Shown here: positions 45,895 to 57,364 of the stretch, in pieces
How the letters are laid out: the number at the start of each line of letters is the position of its first letter
Position numbering within the stretch: the stretch's first letter is position 1
Source of the DNA: Tilletia caries
Taxonomy: Eukaryota; Basidiomycota; Exobasidiomycetes; Tilletiales; Tilletiaceae
Direction of reading: 5' to 3'
DNA: 64,000 bases
Assembly: GCA_032718865.1 (NCBI GenBank)
Contig: JALUTQ010000001.1
Location: 1,984,001-2,048,000 of the forward strand
The notes under the pieces: generated by a model
The model's database searches: none
Seen by the model: the letters and a program-made list of their open reading frames with translations, nothing else
Told to the model about the DNA's origin: nothing
Program-made: the position numbers and the translations under genes

Positions 45895-46700
45895 TTCCCG
45901 ATAGCTACAGTCTTCGTGAACATGGATGTGAAGGTTTGAGCGAGTTGGAGCGAGAATTGAGCGAGTAATGTCAGTTTTCAGTCCGCGAGAACATCGGCTC
46001 TGCTCGAGTACCATATCTCGCCACAACTCGACAGCGACGCTGCTCGCGGGCGTGACGCTTCATACACTACTCAACCATACCACTGCGCATCTTTCTGTAC
46101 TAGTAACCATGTCTGAGAAATGCAATCTTCCTTACCTAGTAGCCTCGGACAGCTCTGATCGATTCCTCCGCCCGACCACGACCATGATGTCCGAATTTAG
46201 GGGAAGCTATGTCATTTTTTTTAATCAATGCATGGGAATGATAGCTACAGTGTCCCTGATTATGGATGCCAAGGTTTGGGAGAGATTGAGGAAGAATTGA
46301 GCGAGACTGATAAGTCCAAACTCGGCGTGTACTTTAGTACCCCTGTGCGCGCGCCACATATCCGGCCATTACTCAACGACGACACTTCCCACGCCCGCCA
46401 CGCTTCACACACAGCTCAACCACACGCTCATGTATAGTTCTGCATTAGCAATGCTGTCTGAGAAATTGAATCTACCTTACTTAGTGGCATCGGACAGCTC
46501 CGATCGCTTCCTCCGCCCGACCACGACCATGATGTCCCATGCACGGGGGAACCCATGCCATTTTTTTGTTTAAATCAGTGAAAATGATAGCTACAGTGTC
46601 CCCGATTATGACAGTGAAGGTCTGAAAGAGAACGGATGGGAATTGAGCGAGTACTGTCAGTGACAAGCTGGCGGAAACTCGGGTGAGAGAGTGCGCGACC
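45895..46700. repeat. Tandem repeat, about 343-bp unit, 2.4 copies
   Basis: The landmark GATAGCTACAG recurs at about 45899, 46240 and 46585 (steps of 341 and 345). Each is followed by ATTGAGCGAGT and preceded in two copies by TCCGCCCGACCACGACCATG. Units are diverged by point changes and small indels. No protein is conserved across units. Confidence 0.85.
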
Positions 46701-47160
46701 CATTTCACACATCCAGCCACCATAACTTCAACAACGGCACTGCTCGCGAGCTTCACACTGCACAGATCTCCTATAACGCCCTCAGCGCCCTCAGGCATCT
46801 TATGTATTCAGAAATCAGAAGGAACAGGCGAAGCAGCGAGCGGTGACACCGTCGTGAGGGCTGTTATGCGCATAAGCCTCATAGAAGTATTGTGACTCGA
46901 CTCCATAAAGATTCAACCCTCAGTCTGACGAGGATTTGTGTTGATGCCTGCCAGAAGGCTGCCTTCGCAGCCTCCCACAAGCCTTTGTCCTTCCAGTCTC
47001 GATGGAGCCTCTCGCGATCAGCCTAGTTCAAATCACTCTTCACATCCTGCCTCAGGATTTTTATACAATCTTTAACCAGCCAAAGGCCTCCTAGTCTCAT
47101 ATCAGCCTGGAGTTTCGTTGATGGTGTAGCGGCTGGCGTCGCTGGCGTCCTCATCACCTC
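46701..47160. other. Intergenic, nothing recognised
   Basis: No coding signal or repeat I can support. Confidence 0.35.
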
Positions 47161-48160
47161 CCGCTGGGGGCGTTCCCCCCCCAGACCCCCCCTCCCCTTC
47201 TGTCTATGCATTCTACGTGTCGTATTCCTAGAGTTCCATTGCCCAGCATCGATTTCTTCCACGTGAAAACGTTGACTGTCCAGCACATCAAGCTCACCTT
47301 TTCCACGTGTCTTCGCAATTCTCTTTCATATGGCTAGCGCTCCCTCTCTGCCACCGTGTGACATGGGCCATGGCTAGCGTTCCTTCCTCGCCGCCGTTCG
47401 GCTGGGGGGCGTTCCCCCCAGACCCCCCTTCCCGGTGTGCAATCTACTTCCTTCTCCTAAGTGTCCTTCCAAATCCAAACGGTATATAATCTACTTATTT
47501 CTTCTAAGTGTCCTTCCAAATGTTCTCGCATGTCCAAACGATGCATAATCTACAAACTTCCTTCTGCTCAGTGTCCTTCCAAATGTTACTTTCCTTCTGC
47601 TCAGTGTCCTTCCAAATTTCACTTCCTTCTTTTTAAGTGTCCTTCTCTTGAATATCCTTACAAACGTCACTTCCTTCTGCTCAGTGTCCTTCCAAATTTC
47701 GCTTCCTTCTTTTTACGTGTTCTTCCAATGTCCTTTCAAGTCCAAACAGCAAACTCCAAAGTCCATTTCTTTCTTCTAAGGGTCCTTCCAAATGTCCTTG
47801 CAAGTTCGACCAGTGTACAAACTACTTCCTCCCAAGTGTTCTCGCCATTTTTGTATCGATTCCTGTTGAACATATAGCATCCTGCGGCCTGCCGCGGGCC
47901 GCCTGCGCTCGCGCTTCGCAAGTGATGTCCTGCTGGGGGCGTAAATTCCCTCCCTCTGCGCTCCGCGTGCTGGCGCCTTCTAACTGTCCTTGCAAGTGCA
48001 AACGATGTATGTAAATACCCACCTATACTTTCCCCTTCCAAGCGTCCTCGCAAATAATATCGATACGTGTTCTTTAACATATGGAACCGCGTCCAGCACC
48101 CCTCCTTCGCTCGCGCTTTGCAAGTGCTATTCGGCTGGGGGCGTTCCCCCCACCCCTCTT
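47161..48160. repeat. GC hairpin repeats and CCTTCCAAAT minisatellite
   Basis: Four GC-rich palindromic blocks centred on GCTGGGGGCGTTCCCCCC occur at about 47162, 47400, 47932 (degenerate) and 48132; two are preceded by GCTCGCGCTT-C/T-GCAAGTG. Between them (about 47455-47845) is a degenerate minisatellite with some ten copies of AAGTGTCCTTCCAAAT-like units. No gene. Confidence 0.75.
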
Positions 48161-49730
48161 CTCTTCCATCTCCCTTCCTGGACCCTACCTGGAGGCTTCA
48201 CCATGTCCAAAAAGCGGTACATAGACGCATAGAGTCATTTTGATCCCGTACCTAGCCCGTTCACACCAATTTCCTATGTGCTCTTTAACGCTCAACATCG
48301 GAACCCATTATTGAGAGGAGTGGAGAACTTCACACATGATTTCCATCAGTCACCAAGGGTAGTACATATGTTCCAATACCAGCGACCAGTGTCGTGGTAC
48401 AGAAAAAGAATCACAATCCACAAGGTCGTTTTCGTCGTTGCTCCTGTGTACATTTAAAGATTAACACTGAGATTTTTCGACCTGGCCACAGCCGTAACTT
48501 TGCGTCTGAAGTCTTCTTTCTTCCGAGATTTCGCACAAGTCAATTTGAGAGCATTCGTTTCAACTGAACAGTGATGAATGGCGAACGTATATTGTAATTT
48601 GTATGTACTTGGAAGCCTCAAAGCGTACGCGCAGTGGTTTTTCTGTCAAACTTCTTCAAGTGTCCTTTCGAAGTGAAGTCTGGCCGAGGGTTTCAAGTGT
48701 TTTTCGACTCAACGTCAAGAACCGTGTTTTTGAGATAAAACACCGCGCTTTGCATACCGCTTTCTCAGCAACCACATAGCTAAACAACACATAGAAAGGC
48801 GCTTCGGTTTCTTTGATATTATTCCCATATTGTTATCGAGACTTGGATATGTGTTGTTTGAAATGTTAGTGATGGTGCCTCGCAACGACGGCTGATGTGG
48901 CTATTACCCATCAAGAACGGCTGCGCCAAAATGAGTTCGGTCGTCTACACATGACAGACTTGCCTCTTCTTGACAGCACGACTGGCTTACGATTCTCTCT
49001 CACAACAAACATATGATTTGGATGACTGACTCTCCCTCTACATGACTGATATCTCGACTTTATACTGGCGAAAGCCCTGACTGTATTTCTACTTGGTGGT
49101 GAGTGGGTCTTTACATATGTAGCAACCCACTTTTTGCGGACGGTGTTGCGAATTTGTTCACTGGCCAATTTTTCTCATTCTACACGGCCACCGCCCGCAG
49201 GGCGTCTCCACTTATACTTGTATAAGATTAAGGATCTACATACACTCATCCGCGAACCAAGCTCTCACCGAACCTCATAACGAGCTACCACATCTAACCT
49301 GGGATAGATCGTTCCTGACGCTCACGACCCACGCCAAGCTCTCCAAAGAACTTTCCAGCCTCGACTCATCAGCTCACCCTCTCTCTCCGTTCTGCTTCTG
49401 TTTTTCACTTCTTCACAGCTTCTGTCACTCTCGCGCTCGAACCGCCGCGCTCGCTTTGTCCGTCGGGTACTAGCTTTAGGGAAAGGTACACAGGGGCTAT
49501 GGGGTCTGGACCTTGGGGATCTGAGTCGAGGAGATCCTCATGTACATAGCGCGGACAGCAGGCCGAAGCAAGCAAGCGCAGCATCTACGTGCAACTGACA
49601 CGCCTTCTCTCTCGTCTTGACCTATCCTATTTGCAGATTGCATAAAAGGGCGAACTGTTCTTGGATTCTTCCCCCTCTTCTGCAGCTCTCTACTTCCATC
49701 CGCTTCCTCCCCTCTGACCCTGCCCACAAG
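48161..49730. other. Long intergenic stretch without recognised genes
   Basis: AT-richer than its surroundings; scattered remnants of the TCAAGTGTCCTT unit (about 48655-48670). A CT-rich stretch at 49375-49450 may be the leader/promoter side of the next gene. Confidence 0.4.
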
Positions 49731-50617
49731 ATGCGATTCTCCTCCCTCATTGTCCTTTTGCCCGCTCTTGCTAGTGCCTTTGCACTCGACTCGGCCACAA
49801 AAGCCAAAGTCACCCCTGAGAAGTTCGTCAAGATCACCGGCAAACCTATCCCCGGCCACGACTCGGCCACAGAAGCCAACACCACCCCTGAGAGTTCGTC
49901 AAGACCACCGACAGCCCTACCACCGGCACCACCATGAGGGTCCAGCTCACCGAGGCCCAAGAGAGGAACACCAGAACCATCACCCAGACCGCGTTGAACT
50001 ACAACACCAACGCGCCTTACCAGGCTTGTCTTGCTGCAATGACCGCCGCAATTACTGAGACGGAAATCTACATCTACGCCAATAGCAGGGTGCCGGCCTC
50101 GATGAACTACCATTACGACGGGGTTACAACCGAGCAAGACTATGTCGGTATATTCCAGTATCCAGCCAGCAGGTTCAGGAACATCGGGGCCGATAGTGAG
50201 TTCCAGAGCATAAGCTGGCTTCCATCAACAGTAACTTCGTCCACTTATGCTGCCTTCACATCAATTTCATAGTGGATCCCGCTTATGCCACCCAGATATT
50301 CTTGTACCAGATGGTCCGCATCAGCGGATGGCAGAAGTGAGTCCTCTGTATAACCTGCTGCCTCCTCTCGTGGCTGAACTCATCCGATTTGTTGCATCGC
50401 CTGTAGCATGGACCCCGGTACGCTCGCGCAGCAGGTCCAGCACCGTGGATAGTGAGTTGGACGCGAGACGTCTTCACGTTACACTCCGTATGGACCAGCG
50501 ATGGCTGACCTCTTCTTCAGTCCTGAACGTTACCAACAACGGGTTGTTTCGGCTCGCAATCTTTGCTCGTGGGGCAAGGAAATAAATGGAGGGGGAGGAT
50601 ACTACCGTAAGGCGTAG
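49731..50617 (+). pseudogene. Secreted protein with VGIFQ-type domain, one-base frameshift
   Basis: Signal peptide MRFSSLIVLLPALASAFA, then a duplicated DSAT...TPE unit. The second unit lacks one base (GAGAAGTTC in unit 1, GAGAGTTC near 49892), so the first frame stops at 49937. Downstream exons are clean: YQACLAAMTAAITETEIYIY, VPASMNYHYDGV, DYVGIFQYPASRF; then MDPAYATQIFLYQMVRISGW after intron 50196-50272; then MDPGTLAQQVQHRGY; then PERYQQRVVSARNLCSW, with TAG at 50615. The wording (PASMNY, VGIFQ, ADMDPA, GTLAQQVQ, YPERY) resembles a domain recalled from fungal secreted proteins and actinobacteriophage lysis/tail proteins. If the shift is real the signal peptide is uncoupled. A sequencing error would also explain it. 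Confidence 0.65.
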
Positions 50618-51239
50618 TGGCGGTGGAGAATGCTACGACAGCTGTAAGCATCAACCATCATGCTCAAGATATGATTGGAATTACCAACAAGGGCTGACCC
50701 AGTCTCTCTTTCTCAGATTGACGGAGCAATCTTTCGCATCCATCGCAAGGGAGCCTAATGGACGGTGGCTGGCTGCTGGGGCGCCTTTTTGATGTGCAAT
50801 CCGCAGCTCAAACTGGGTCCGCCACGATGCGATCTTTTTTCTGCTTCATCTAAATCACTGGACTCTGTCTTCTACTTTCATTCTTGAAGTTGAAGATCTT
50901 CATCCCTTCATTTGTGTACCGTTCTCAGCTTCCCTCTCTTTCACAACGACTTCTCGAATTCATCCACCATGGTCCAGAGTCAAAGCGGCAAAAAGCGCCC
51001 GTGTCATGGAGGTGAAGGGCGTCACGACTCGAACGCGTAGTACTAGGACAACGTACACGTTCCAGGAACACATGTTCGTCGTTTGGACTGTGAGAGAGAT
51101 AACGCAAAGCCTGTGAGAGTATAGACAATGACAGCAAGGACATTGTCGCAGGCCTGACTGCTGACTGAATTCTGGATCTTTTGATATATACAGGGAAAAC
51201 CATAGGTCCGCATCAAATACATCTTCTGCTCCCCTTCTT
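50618..51239. other. Intergenic, nothing recognised
   Basis: No gene supported between the frameshifted secreted gene and the inverted MC module. Confidence 0.35.
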
Positions 51240-51723
51240 CCCTTTTCTATATCCACAGTGCTCATCAATCTTAATGGGGCCCATTCAGCGATCAACAATG
51301 GCAAGAACGTGATCGGTCCTGTCCTCCGTGCGGTGGATACATATCGGCATATCTTCGGTGAGGAATGAGCTGTGAGCGTCATGGACAAAGGGTGCTGACA
51401 ACTTGCTACTGTACATCAGCGCCCAATCTGACCCCTTTGTACAGGGAATGTGATTCGGCCAGCTCCAACCTGGTTCGTCAATCGATGTCTCATCGCTCGT
51501 CAATCACAGAGACCTCCAGGATCAGACTGGCATGCTTCATCAACCAATCCCGCCGTCGACTATAAGTAAGGGCTTCTCTCGGGGGTACCTACACATTTGT
51601 TCTCTGCGTCCATCCTTCTCCCCTCCCTCGCTCGCTCCCTCGCACACGCAAACGTATACGCAAAACAGCTGCGCAAGTACTGTTCTACACAGATCAAAAC
51701 GGAACTTCACCGAATCGACATCG

Positions 51724-52038
51724 ATGTGCTTGAGAATCTACGTCGCACTTTACTGCTCCGCGTGCGGAGAGGAAGCAGCGCAATCACCAACACTATTTGA
51801 ACGCGAGTGTAGCAATCCGGATTGCGACGAGATCAGAGAGGAGGACCGGGAAAAAACCAGCCTACTTGCATGCGACGACTGCATCAGGCGCTGGGCAGAA
51901 GCAAAAGCAGAAGCAGAAGCAGAAACACAATCAGAAGCAGAAGGAGACGAGGAAGACGAGGAAGAAGAAGAAGACGACAATGACGACGAAAAAGAAGACG
52001 ACGGAGACGACGACGATGACGATGAAGATGACGAATGA
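51724..52038 (+). CDS. MC-family small Cys protein with acidic tail, copy 2
   Basis: 104 residues: MCLRIYVALYCSACGEEA with Cys 2, 11 and 14, then CSNPDC and, after about 17 residues, CDDCIRRW, then a Glu/Ala/Asp tail (EAKAEAEAETQSEAEGDEED ... DDDDDEDDE). Preceded by CCGAATCGACATCG as in the other tailed copies. The residues between cysteines differ greatly from copies 1 and 3, although flanking DNA aligns well. Intronless, no signal peptide. Function unknown. Confidence 0.7.
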   Translation: MCLRIYVALYCSACGEEAAQSPTLFERECSNPDCDEIREEDREKTSLLACDDCIRRWAEAKAEAEAETQSEAEGDEEDEEEEEDDNDDEKEDDGDDDDDDEDDE

Positions 52039-52344
52039 CAGAACTGCGCAGCTTTAGTCACTCGAAATCGTGAGTGCTAGCACAAACGAATCACTCTCCC
52101 GCGGATCACTGATCTCGCTTTGGTTTGATTATAGAGGACATCACTGGCTTACAGGAACTTCGTGCCTCGCGGAGTGGAAACGTGCCAAGGGTCAGAGTCT
52201 CTGCGCTGTTCCAGCATCTCTTGAAGTCCAAGTTCAGACTCAGATACATCATTCTGTCAGCAATACAACAGCAACAATGCTTAGGGCGCTGAGAGCCGCA
52301 CGTATGCTTCCTACAGAGAACGGATGACATCTATGTAAGAAATA

Positions 52345-52436
52345 TAGTGAATAGCGAGCAAGAGGTGCACCGGTACAGCCCAGTGCGACATACTGTGTTG
52401 CGGTGAGAATAACTGTGACCCAGGTCGACCGGTCAA
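52345..52436. repeat. 92-bp invariant element, copy 2 (inverted)
   Basis: Exact complement of 32240-32331 and 63170-63261, about 310 bp beyond the stop of MC copy 2, the same relative position as in the other copies. Confidence 0.92.
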
Positions 52437-52620
52437 CGATGATCTTCCAGGTTCTGAGTTTAGACATCCGTAAAAAAGTCCTGAAGAAACTGTTTGGATC
52501 ATCAAGGTGACTGGCGCTGACGGAGGGACTGGGTGCTGAGATCGAGCCCAATGAAGAGAGACATATATTCTGACCGGCGTGGTTCCATCAGGTCTGTGAA
52601 CCGGAATGACAGAAGGAGAG

Positions 52621-54449
52621 AGGGAGAGTAAAGCGTGGGTAATTCGACACAGTATCCATCGTATCGAATCAGTAAGAAAAAACTCACGCTCGTTGAGAGG
52701 CTTGAGCTGCCTTTGTGGTCGACTCGGCGAGGTCGAGTAGCGTTCAAGAGCTGACGGGGGACGAACAAGTGAAGAGATCGGTCGACTCGGCACGAATGAG
52801 CGGTATTCCGAACTCGGCGAAGATGAGCACGCCAGGATGAGCTGGCTGCGGATGTGGTGATCGGTGTAAGAGAGTTTAGTCCCTCTTGATTCACGTTTGC
52901 ATGACCAGCGTGCTTGACCGTCACGTCAAGTCTCAGATCTGACTTCGTCAGAAAGAGATCAACAGAAGGAAGGAAAGCATTGACATTCGTCAACGCAGGT
53001 CGATCACAGCCACCATGTTCTCCCCGCCTTCTCTGTTATCCCACCTCAGCTTTATGGTCAAGAGAGGTCAATTCTTCGAGATAGAACTGCAGCATATCGA
53101 TACGGTACCCCCGGTGAGCTTGAACTATTTTGTAGACTTGGGGAAAAGAAGAAGAGATAGCCAGTAAATACATATCAGCTCGTTTCTGTCCCGCACAAGT
53201 ACCAATTGGATGCACTCTCCTTTGAGATTTGAGGCATACGGCCTGAAGTGCTGATGGACCTCTTGCACTGTCCTTGGGCAGTCCGGAAAGCATCAAGGCC
53301 TCGTCGGAATCGGTCCATCTTTGTTCGCAGCAGCGGCGTCATTATGGCAGCCGTATGTATCAAACATAACCGAGTGTGGGAAGCGATGGAGAGTCCAAGC
53401 CGTTCGCGAAGCGCACATTACAGCTATGGCCGCCAGGTTTCCCGACTTCGTCACGATCGCCGTCTGGCCCTTCAACAGACTTAGCGTTCAAAGTGCGACT
53501 CTCCAGCCTTACCCACTATCCTCTGAATGTTGCACAGGAGGTCTTGGATCAATCTGAACGGGTGACGGGCATTCAAAGCGAGGGCCGGGATGTTCAGGCT
53601 CATGTGCGAGTCCATAGATAGGTGATCTCGTGTGCTAGCGGTATCTTCCCACGCCTCCTGTCGAGTTTTCCCTTTGTTCAACGCAACGCAACGCAACGCA
53701 ACGCAAACGTGTAAAACCCAACACAGCCGAGATACTGAGCCTCACATTACATAGATGACCGCATTGCTTTAGGATCACAGTCCTTCCTTGCCTTTACTTC
53801 CCACCCAGCGCCGGCACTACTCGGTCCTAGCAACGGCACAGTTCCCAACCGGGACGTCGATTCCCTTTGTTTCCTTGCACTCGGCGCCGATCGTGAATCA
53901 ATCGCGCCCAATATCGGCACGTGAACCACTACCAGCGAGCATCTACCGGGGGGGGGGGGGGCTTTGTTCTAAAAAGAATCCATGACGGCAAATGAGGGAT
54001 AGGGCATGCTAGTTCGAGGCAGGCTGCCAGGTGTGGCTGCGGGCTCGGGGCGTCGAATTCGGAGAACAAAGGAAAAAGGCAACTGTGAGTAACGCCAATT
54101 TGGAACCTCTCCGAGGCTTTGAAGCATGTGATATGTGAGGATTGATTGACACACTCGTGCATGTTGACAGGTCCTTTGTTCGGTGCGGCAAGTAAGGTTG
54201 ACGTTCCACGTACCAAGAACAAAGGCGGCAAGCTCAGCCCTCTTCTTAGCCCACATCATAACAAAGGGAGTCTCGGCAGGGGCTGAAGCGCAGACAAGGG
54301 AAGTTATGCGTCACTGACAGCCTCAAGTCTCACCTTCGCAGGATGACTGACTTTGTGGTATTGACCAGCGATGAGGGACAGGAGGATGTCAAACAGACGG
54401 TATGTCCGTACCTGCGACACCCGCGCAGGGATGGATAGCAATCAGACGA
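52621..54449. other. Intergenic with simple repeat and G-run
   Basis: No supported gene. Contains an (ACGCA)n run at about 53679-53706 and a 13-base G homopolymer near 53950. Confidence 0.4.
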
Positions 54450-54457
54450 TATATAAA
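54450..54457 (+). promoter_or_regulatory. TATA box of tailless MC gene
   Basis: TATATAAA 176 bp before the ATG at 54626, followed by a CT-rich leader as in the other genes here. Confidence 0.5.
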
Positions 54458-54625
54458 GGATCCAGATTGGACAAGGATGACTCTTGTTCCACATCACACC
54501 GCCCTCTTTAAATCCCTTCTCACACTTATTCTCTTCTCCTCCTCCTTCCGCTACATTGACAACACCTTCATCATTGTCTCACCACCCTCTTAAAGCTCCT
54601 CAGCCCGCTTTACTTGTCAAGAACG

Positions 54626-54793
54626 ATGTGCAAGACCGACATCATCCACATCATTTGTCCGCACTGCTTCGAGCCCACCAACAAGGAGCATCGCAGCTTC
54701 ACCGCCTGTAACTGTGATGACTGCGACGATGACGAAGAGTACAACAGCACCAAGGTTGGCTGCAACCCTTGCTGGGACTGCCGTCAAGAATAG
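54626..54793 (+). CDS. MC-family small Cys protein without acidic tail
   Basis: 55 residues: MCKTDIIHIICPHC, 13 residues, CNCDDC, 12 residues, CNPCWDC, end RQE. Cys 2, 11, 14, 28, 33, 49 and 52 fall at exactly the positions of copy 1 (32642-33013), with extra Cys at 30 and 46. The protein stops where the others begin their acidic tail. Its flanks do not resemble the module. Below usual gene-finder size, but the cysteine register and the TATA box support it. Confidence 0.6.
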   Translation: MCKTDIIHIICPHCFEPTNKEHRSFTACNCDDCDDDEEYNSTKVGCNPCWDCRQE

Positions 54794-55649
54794 CAAGCAA
54801 CTCTGGCCCTAGGCCCTCCTTTCTCCAACGTGAGTTCGGACTGTTTCCTTGTTGGACTCCGGGTGTAAGTGCTCACTCGTCTCATTCCGACTCCCACCAG
54901 GCTCCAGCAATCCTCGTCAATACTTCCCGTCTCTCCTCTCCGGCTCTGGTTCAACTTTGTCACCGACCCTCGCATCAACTTTCGCATTCTTACCCAACAG
55001 CAAGCTTTCGCATTCGCAATTTATTGGTCACCAGTCCTCCAGCCTTCAGTTCTTCCAGTGTAAACGTCACCTCAAGGCTCAAGGTATCGCATCGAACAAG
55101 TCATCAAATTCTCTCATGATTTCATCCAAACCCCCCCCCACCGCGGGCGTCGCTACTGGGGCTACTGGAGCTGCAGGCAGCCGAGATACCGAGACCGAAC
55201 CCTTTCTCAGTGTGATCCCTTCCCGTGATGGGGCCAAGCTACCTTTCGTAACTGATGATGGCGTTCTCATCTCTCTCAGCCACAGCGCATCGCTCAATCG
55301 ATCCACAGCCCTGATGTACCCCCTTTCCCTCTCTGCTGGTCAGTCTGGATCCCCCTCGATCTTAGCGTGGATGTCTTCACCAAGGTTGTAGGTCGAGCAC
55401 TCCTGTCGTAGCAATCAGCATCGTCAATCATAATTTCAGAATCGTTCTTGGTATTCTTATGAGCTATGAGCTATGAATGTCTGCGAGGAAAGCAACAGAA
55501 GAAACGTAGCCACCGTGGAGAAAAGCGCAGGTGAGCCCAGGATCCTGCTCACCTCATGTGCTTGTCAAAGGAAACGCGATCATGAGCGACAGCCCATGGG
55601 GTGCACGGTGGGTACACCTTTCTGTCCAATGCGATGCAAAGGCTGTGGA
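54794..55649. other. Intergenic with doubtful ORFs
   Basis: Open frames on both strands lack family resemblance. A minus-strand frame ending LDEIMREFDDLFDAIP (55079-55306) looks coding-like but has no extension. Confidence 0.35.
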
Positions 55650-57211
55650 GGAGGCAAGGGCTTCTTTCAGACCTCTTTTCAGCACCCACATCCAAATGCA
55701 ACTCTTTTACCCCCTTTGCACCCCCTGAGATGAGCGGGATGCGCGAGTTGCCATTGACAGAGAAGAACAAAGAGCAGCGTGAGTTGCCAGTGACAGAGAA
55801 GAGCAGGAAGAATTGAGCATGGTCTGCAGAGAGTGACTGCATCGAGAACGCGGCTGAGAGATGTAAATAAGCTATCAAAGTGCCGAAAGGTGGATTAGGA
55901 GCTCAGATAGGTCTTGGCCTTAAGATAACCTAGCAGGGGCCAGGGGCGTGGGCGTCTTTATCTTTAGGAAGATGTCCTTGTGATTTATGTCCAAGACCAA
56001 GGAGGTAACTTTGTAGTACAATACTTCGACCCGGTAGAGCGTCAATGTGGCCTTGGGCTTTCAGGGCGGAAGGATTCAGTTAGTGTATCTTCTTCCTGAG
56101 CGTGGATCTGCGAAAAGACGGCATTGGTCGAACGTTGATCAGAGGAAGAGGAAAGGAGGAAGGAATGCGGTCCAGCGATGCCCGATGCCCAACCGTGGGA
56201 AAGTAGCACCCGCACGATCGGATGATCATGACTCCAACCGCCACCGCATCCTCAGCTACTCAACCTCTTTCTCACTCATCCATCACCATCAGCACGCGGC
56301 CGAAGCAGATGGAACGTTTTCTACAACCGTGTGATTTTTCTGGACCTCCCCATCCTAATTTCATGTGAAGTTGATTGACAGTCGGCTGAGATTGCCAGTG
56401 AGTGAGCGGAGGAATTGTGAAGACAGTGAGTGGACTCAGACGGAATTGAATCTGAAACACAGCGAGCGGGTGCGGGTGTCAGGATTTCTTACCAACTTCA
56501 TCTCTCTGGACAGCGCACGCTGACGGCGCGAGCTGGTAGGAAATAAACCACTGAGTCGAGTCGAGGTGCGTTCTGTTCTGTCTGTGTCTTGTGAGGTGTG
56601 GTTGTGGTCCTTGAGCTGGAGGCATGGTCAGTGTGTAATGCTTACGGTCGCCCGACAATTGACACGATCCAATGATCATGCAAAGAGCTGACTCGTGCTC
56701 CTGCGCTCCTCCCTCCCTCCCACAGTTCGCCCCTCCCGCCATCCCTCTCGTTTGACACTGAATCGACGACGGGCGACCCGGTATGCTTCTCTTCCTTTTC
56801 ATGCCCCACTGAGTGCACGGTCCGCTTCGACTGACAGATTTTCGAGGGAGCACCGCGCTCCACTGTGAACGCGAAAGGGATGATCGGCCCTGCAGCCTGC
56901 AACCAGCAGACCTTTCACCAACTGCATGTTCACGGTCTCTTTCCCACATTCAATCATCCCGCAGTGCAAGATGCGAGGCGACTCGCGAATTGCGGAGCGG
57001 CCCCTCGCTCTGCCTTCCCCAACTGACCTTCACACTCCAGCTCTTGTAGCATTCAGCTCGACATCGAGGTGAGATTGCGGGCCATCACTGCTGAGGCTCC
57101 CCTCCTACAGTAAAGTCATCGAACCAGACGGGGCCTGCCCAGTAAGGCACACGTATCTGGGCGTGAAGGGGTACTGAAGACCTCTTGACTATGTAGGCAT
57201 GTAGACGAAGG

Positions 57212-57218
57212 TATAAAA
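57212..57218 (+). promoter_or_regulatory. TATA box of secreted paralog 3
   Basis: TATAAAA at the same distance (153 bp) from the ATG as in paralog 2; the whole promoter is inside the near-identical tract. Confidence 0.6.
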
Positions 57219-57364
57219 GGGCCGCTTCAACCCGTTGTCTTGTGCTCGTCCATCCATCACTCATCCTCCACTCATCACACAGGACAGATCTCGCTCTCTC
57301 TCACTCTCTCACTCTCGCCACTCTCGCCCATACAGTCACATCCATACCCACCGTACAGTCAAAA

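Larger units (their letters stand above)
51240..52620. repeat. MC module, copy 2 (inverted)
   Basis: Inverted relative to copies 1 (about 32040-33420) and 3 (59060-59205 plus 63112-64000). It includes the upstream side (51240-51723), the MC gene, the 92-bp element and the flank reaching 52620. The secreted gene is not part of this copy. Confidence 0.8.

Noticed and set aside
55079..55306. Minus-strand frame ending FDDLFDAIP, considered as a gypsy-type pol remnant
   Set aside because: No further retroelement motif follows in any frame.
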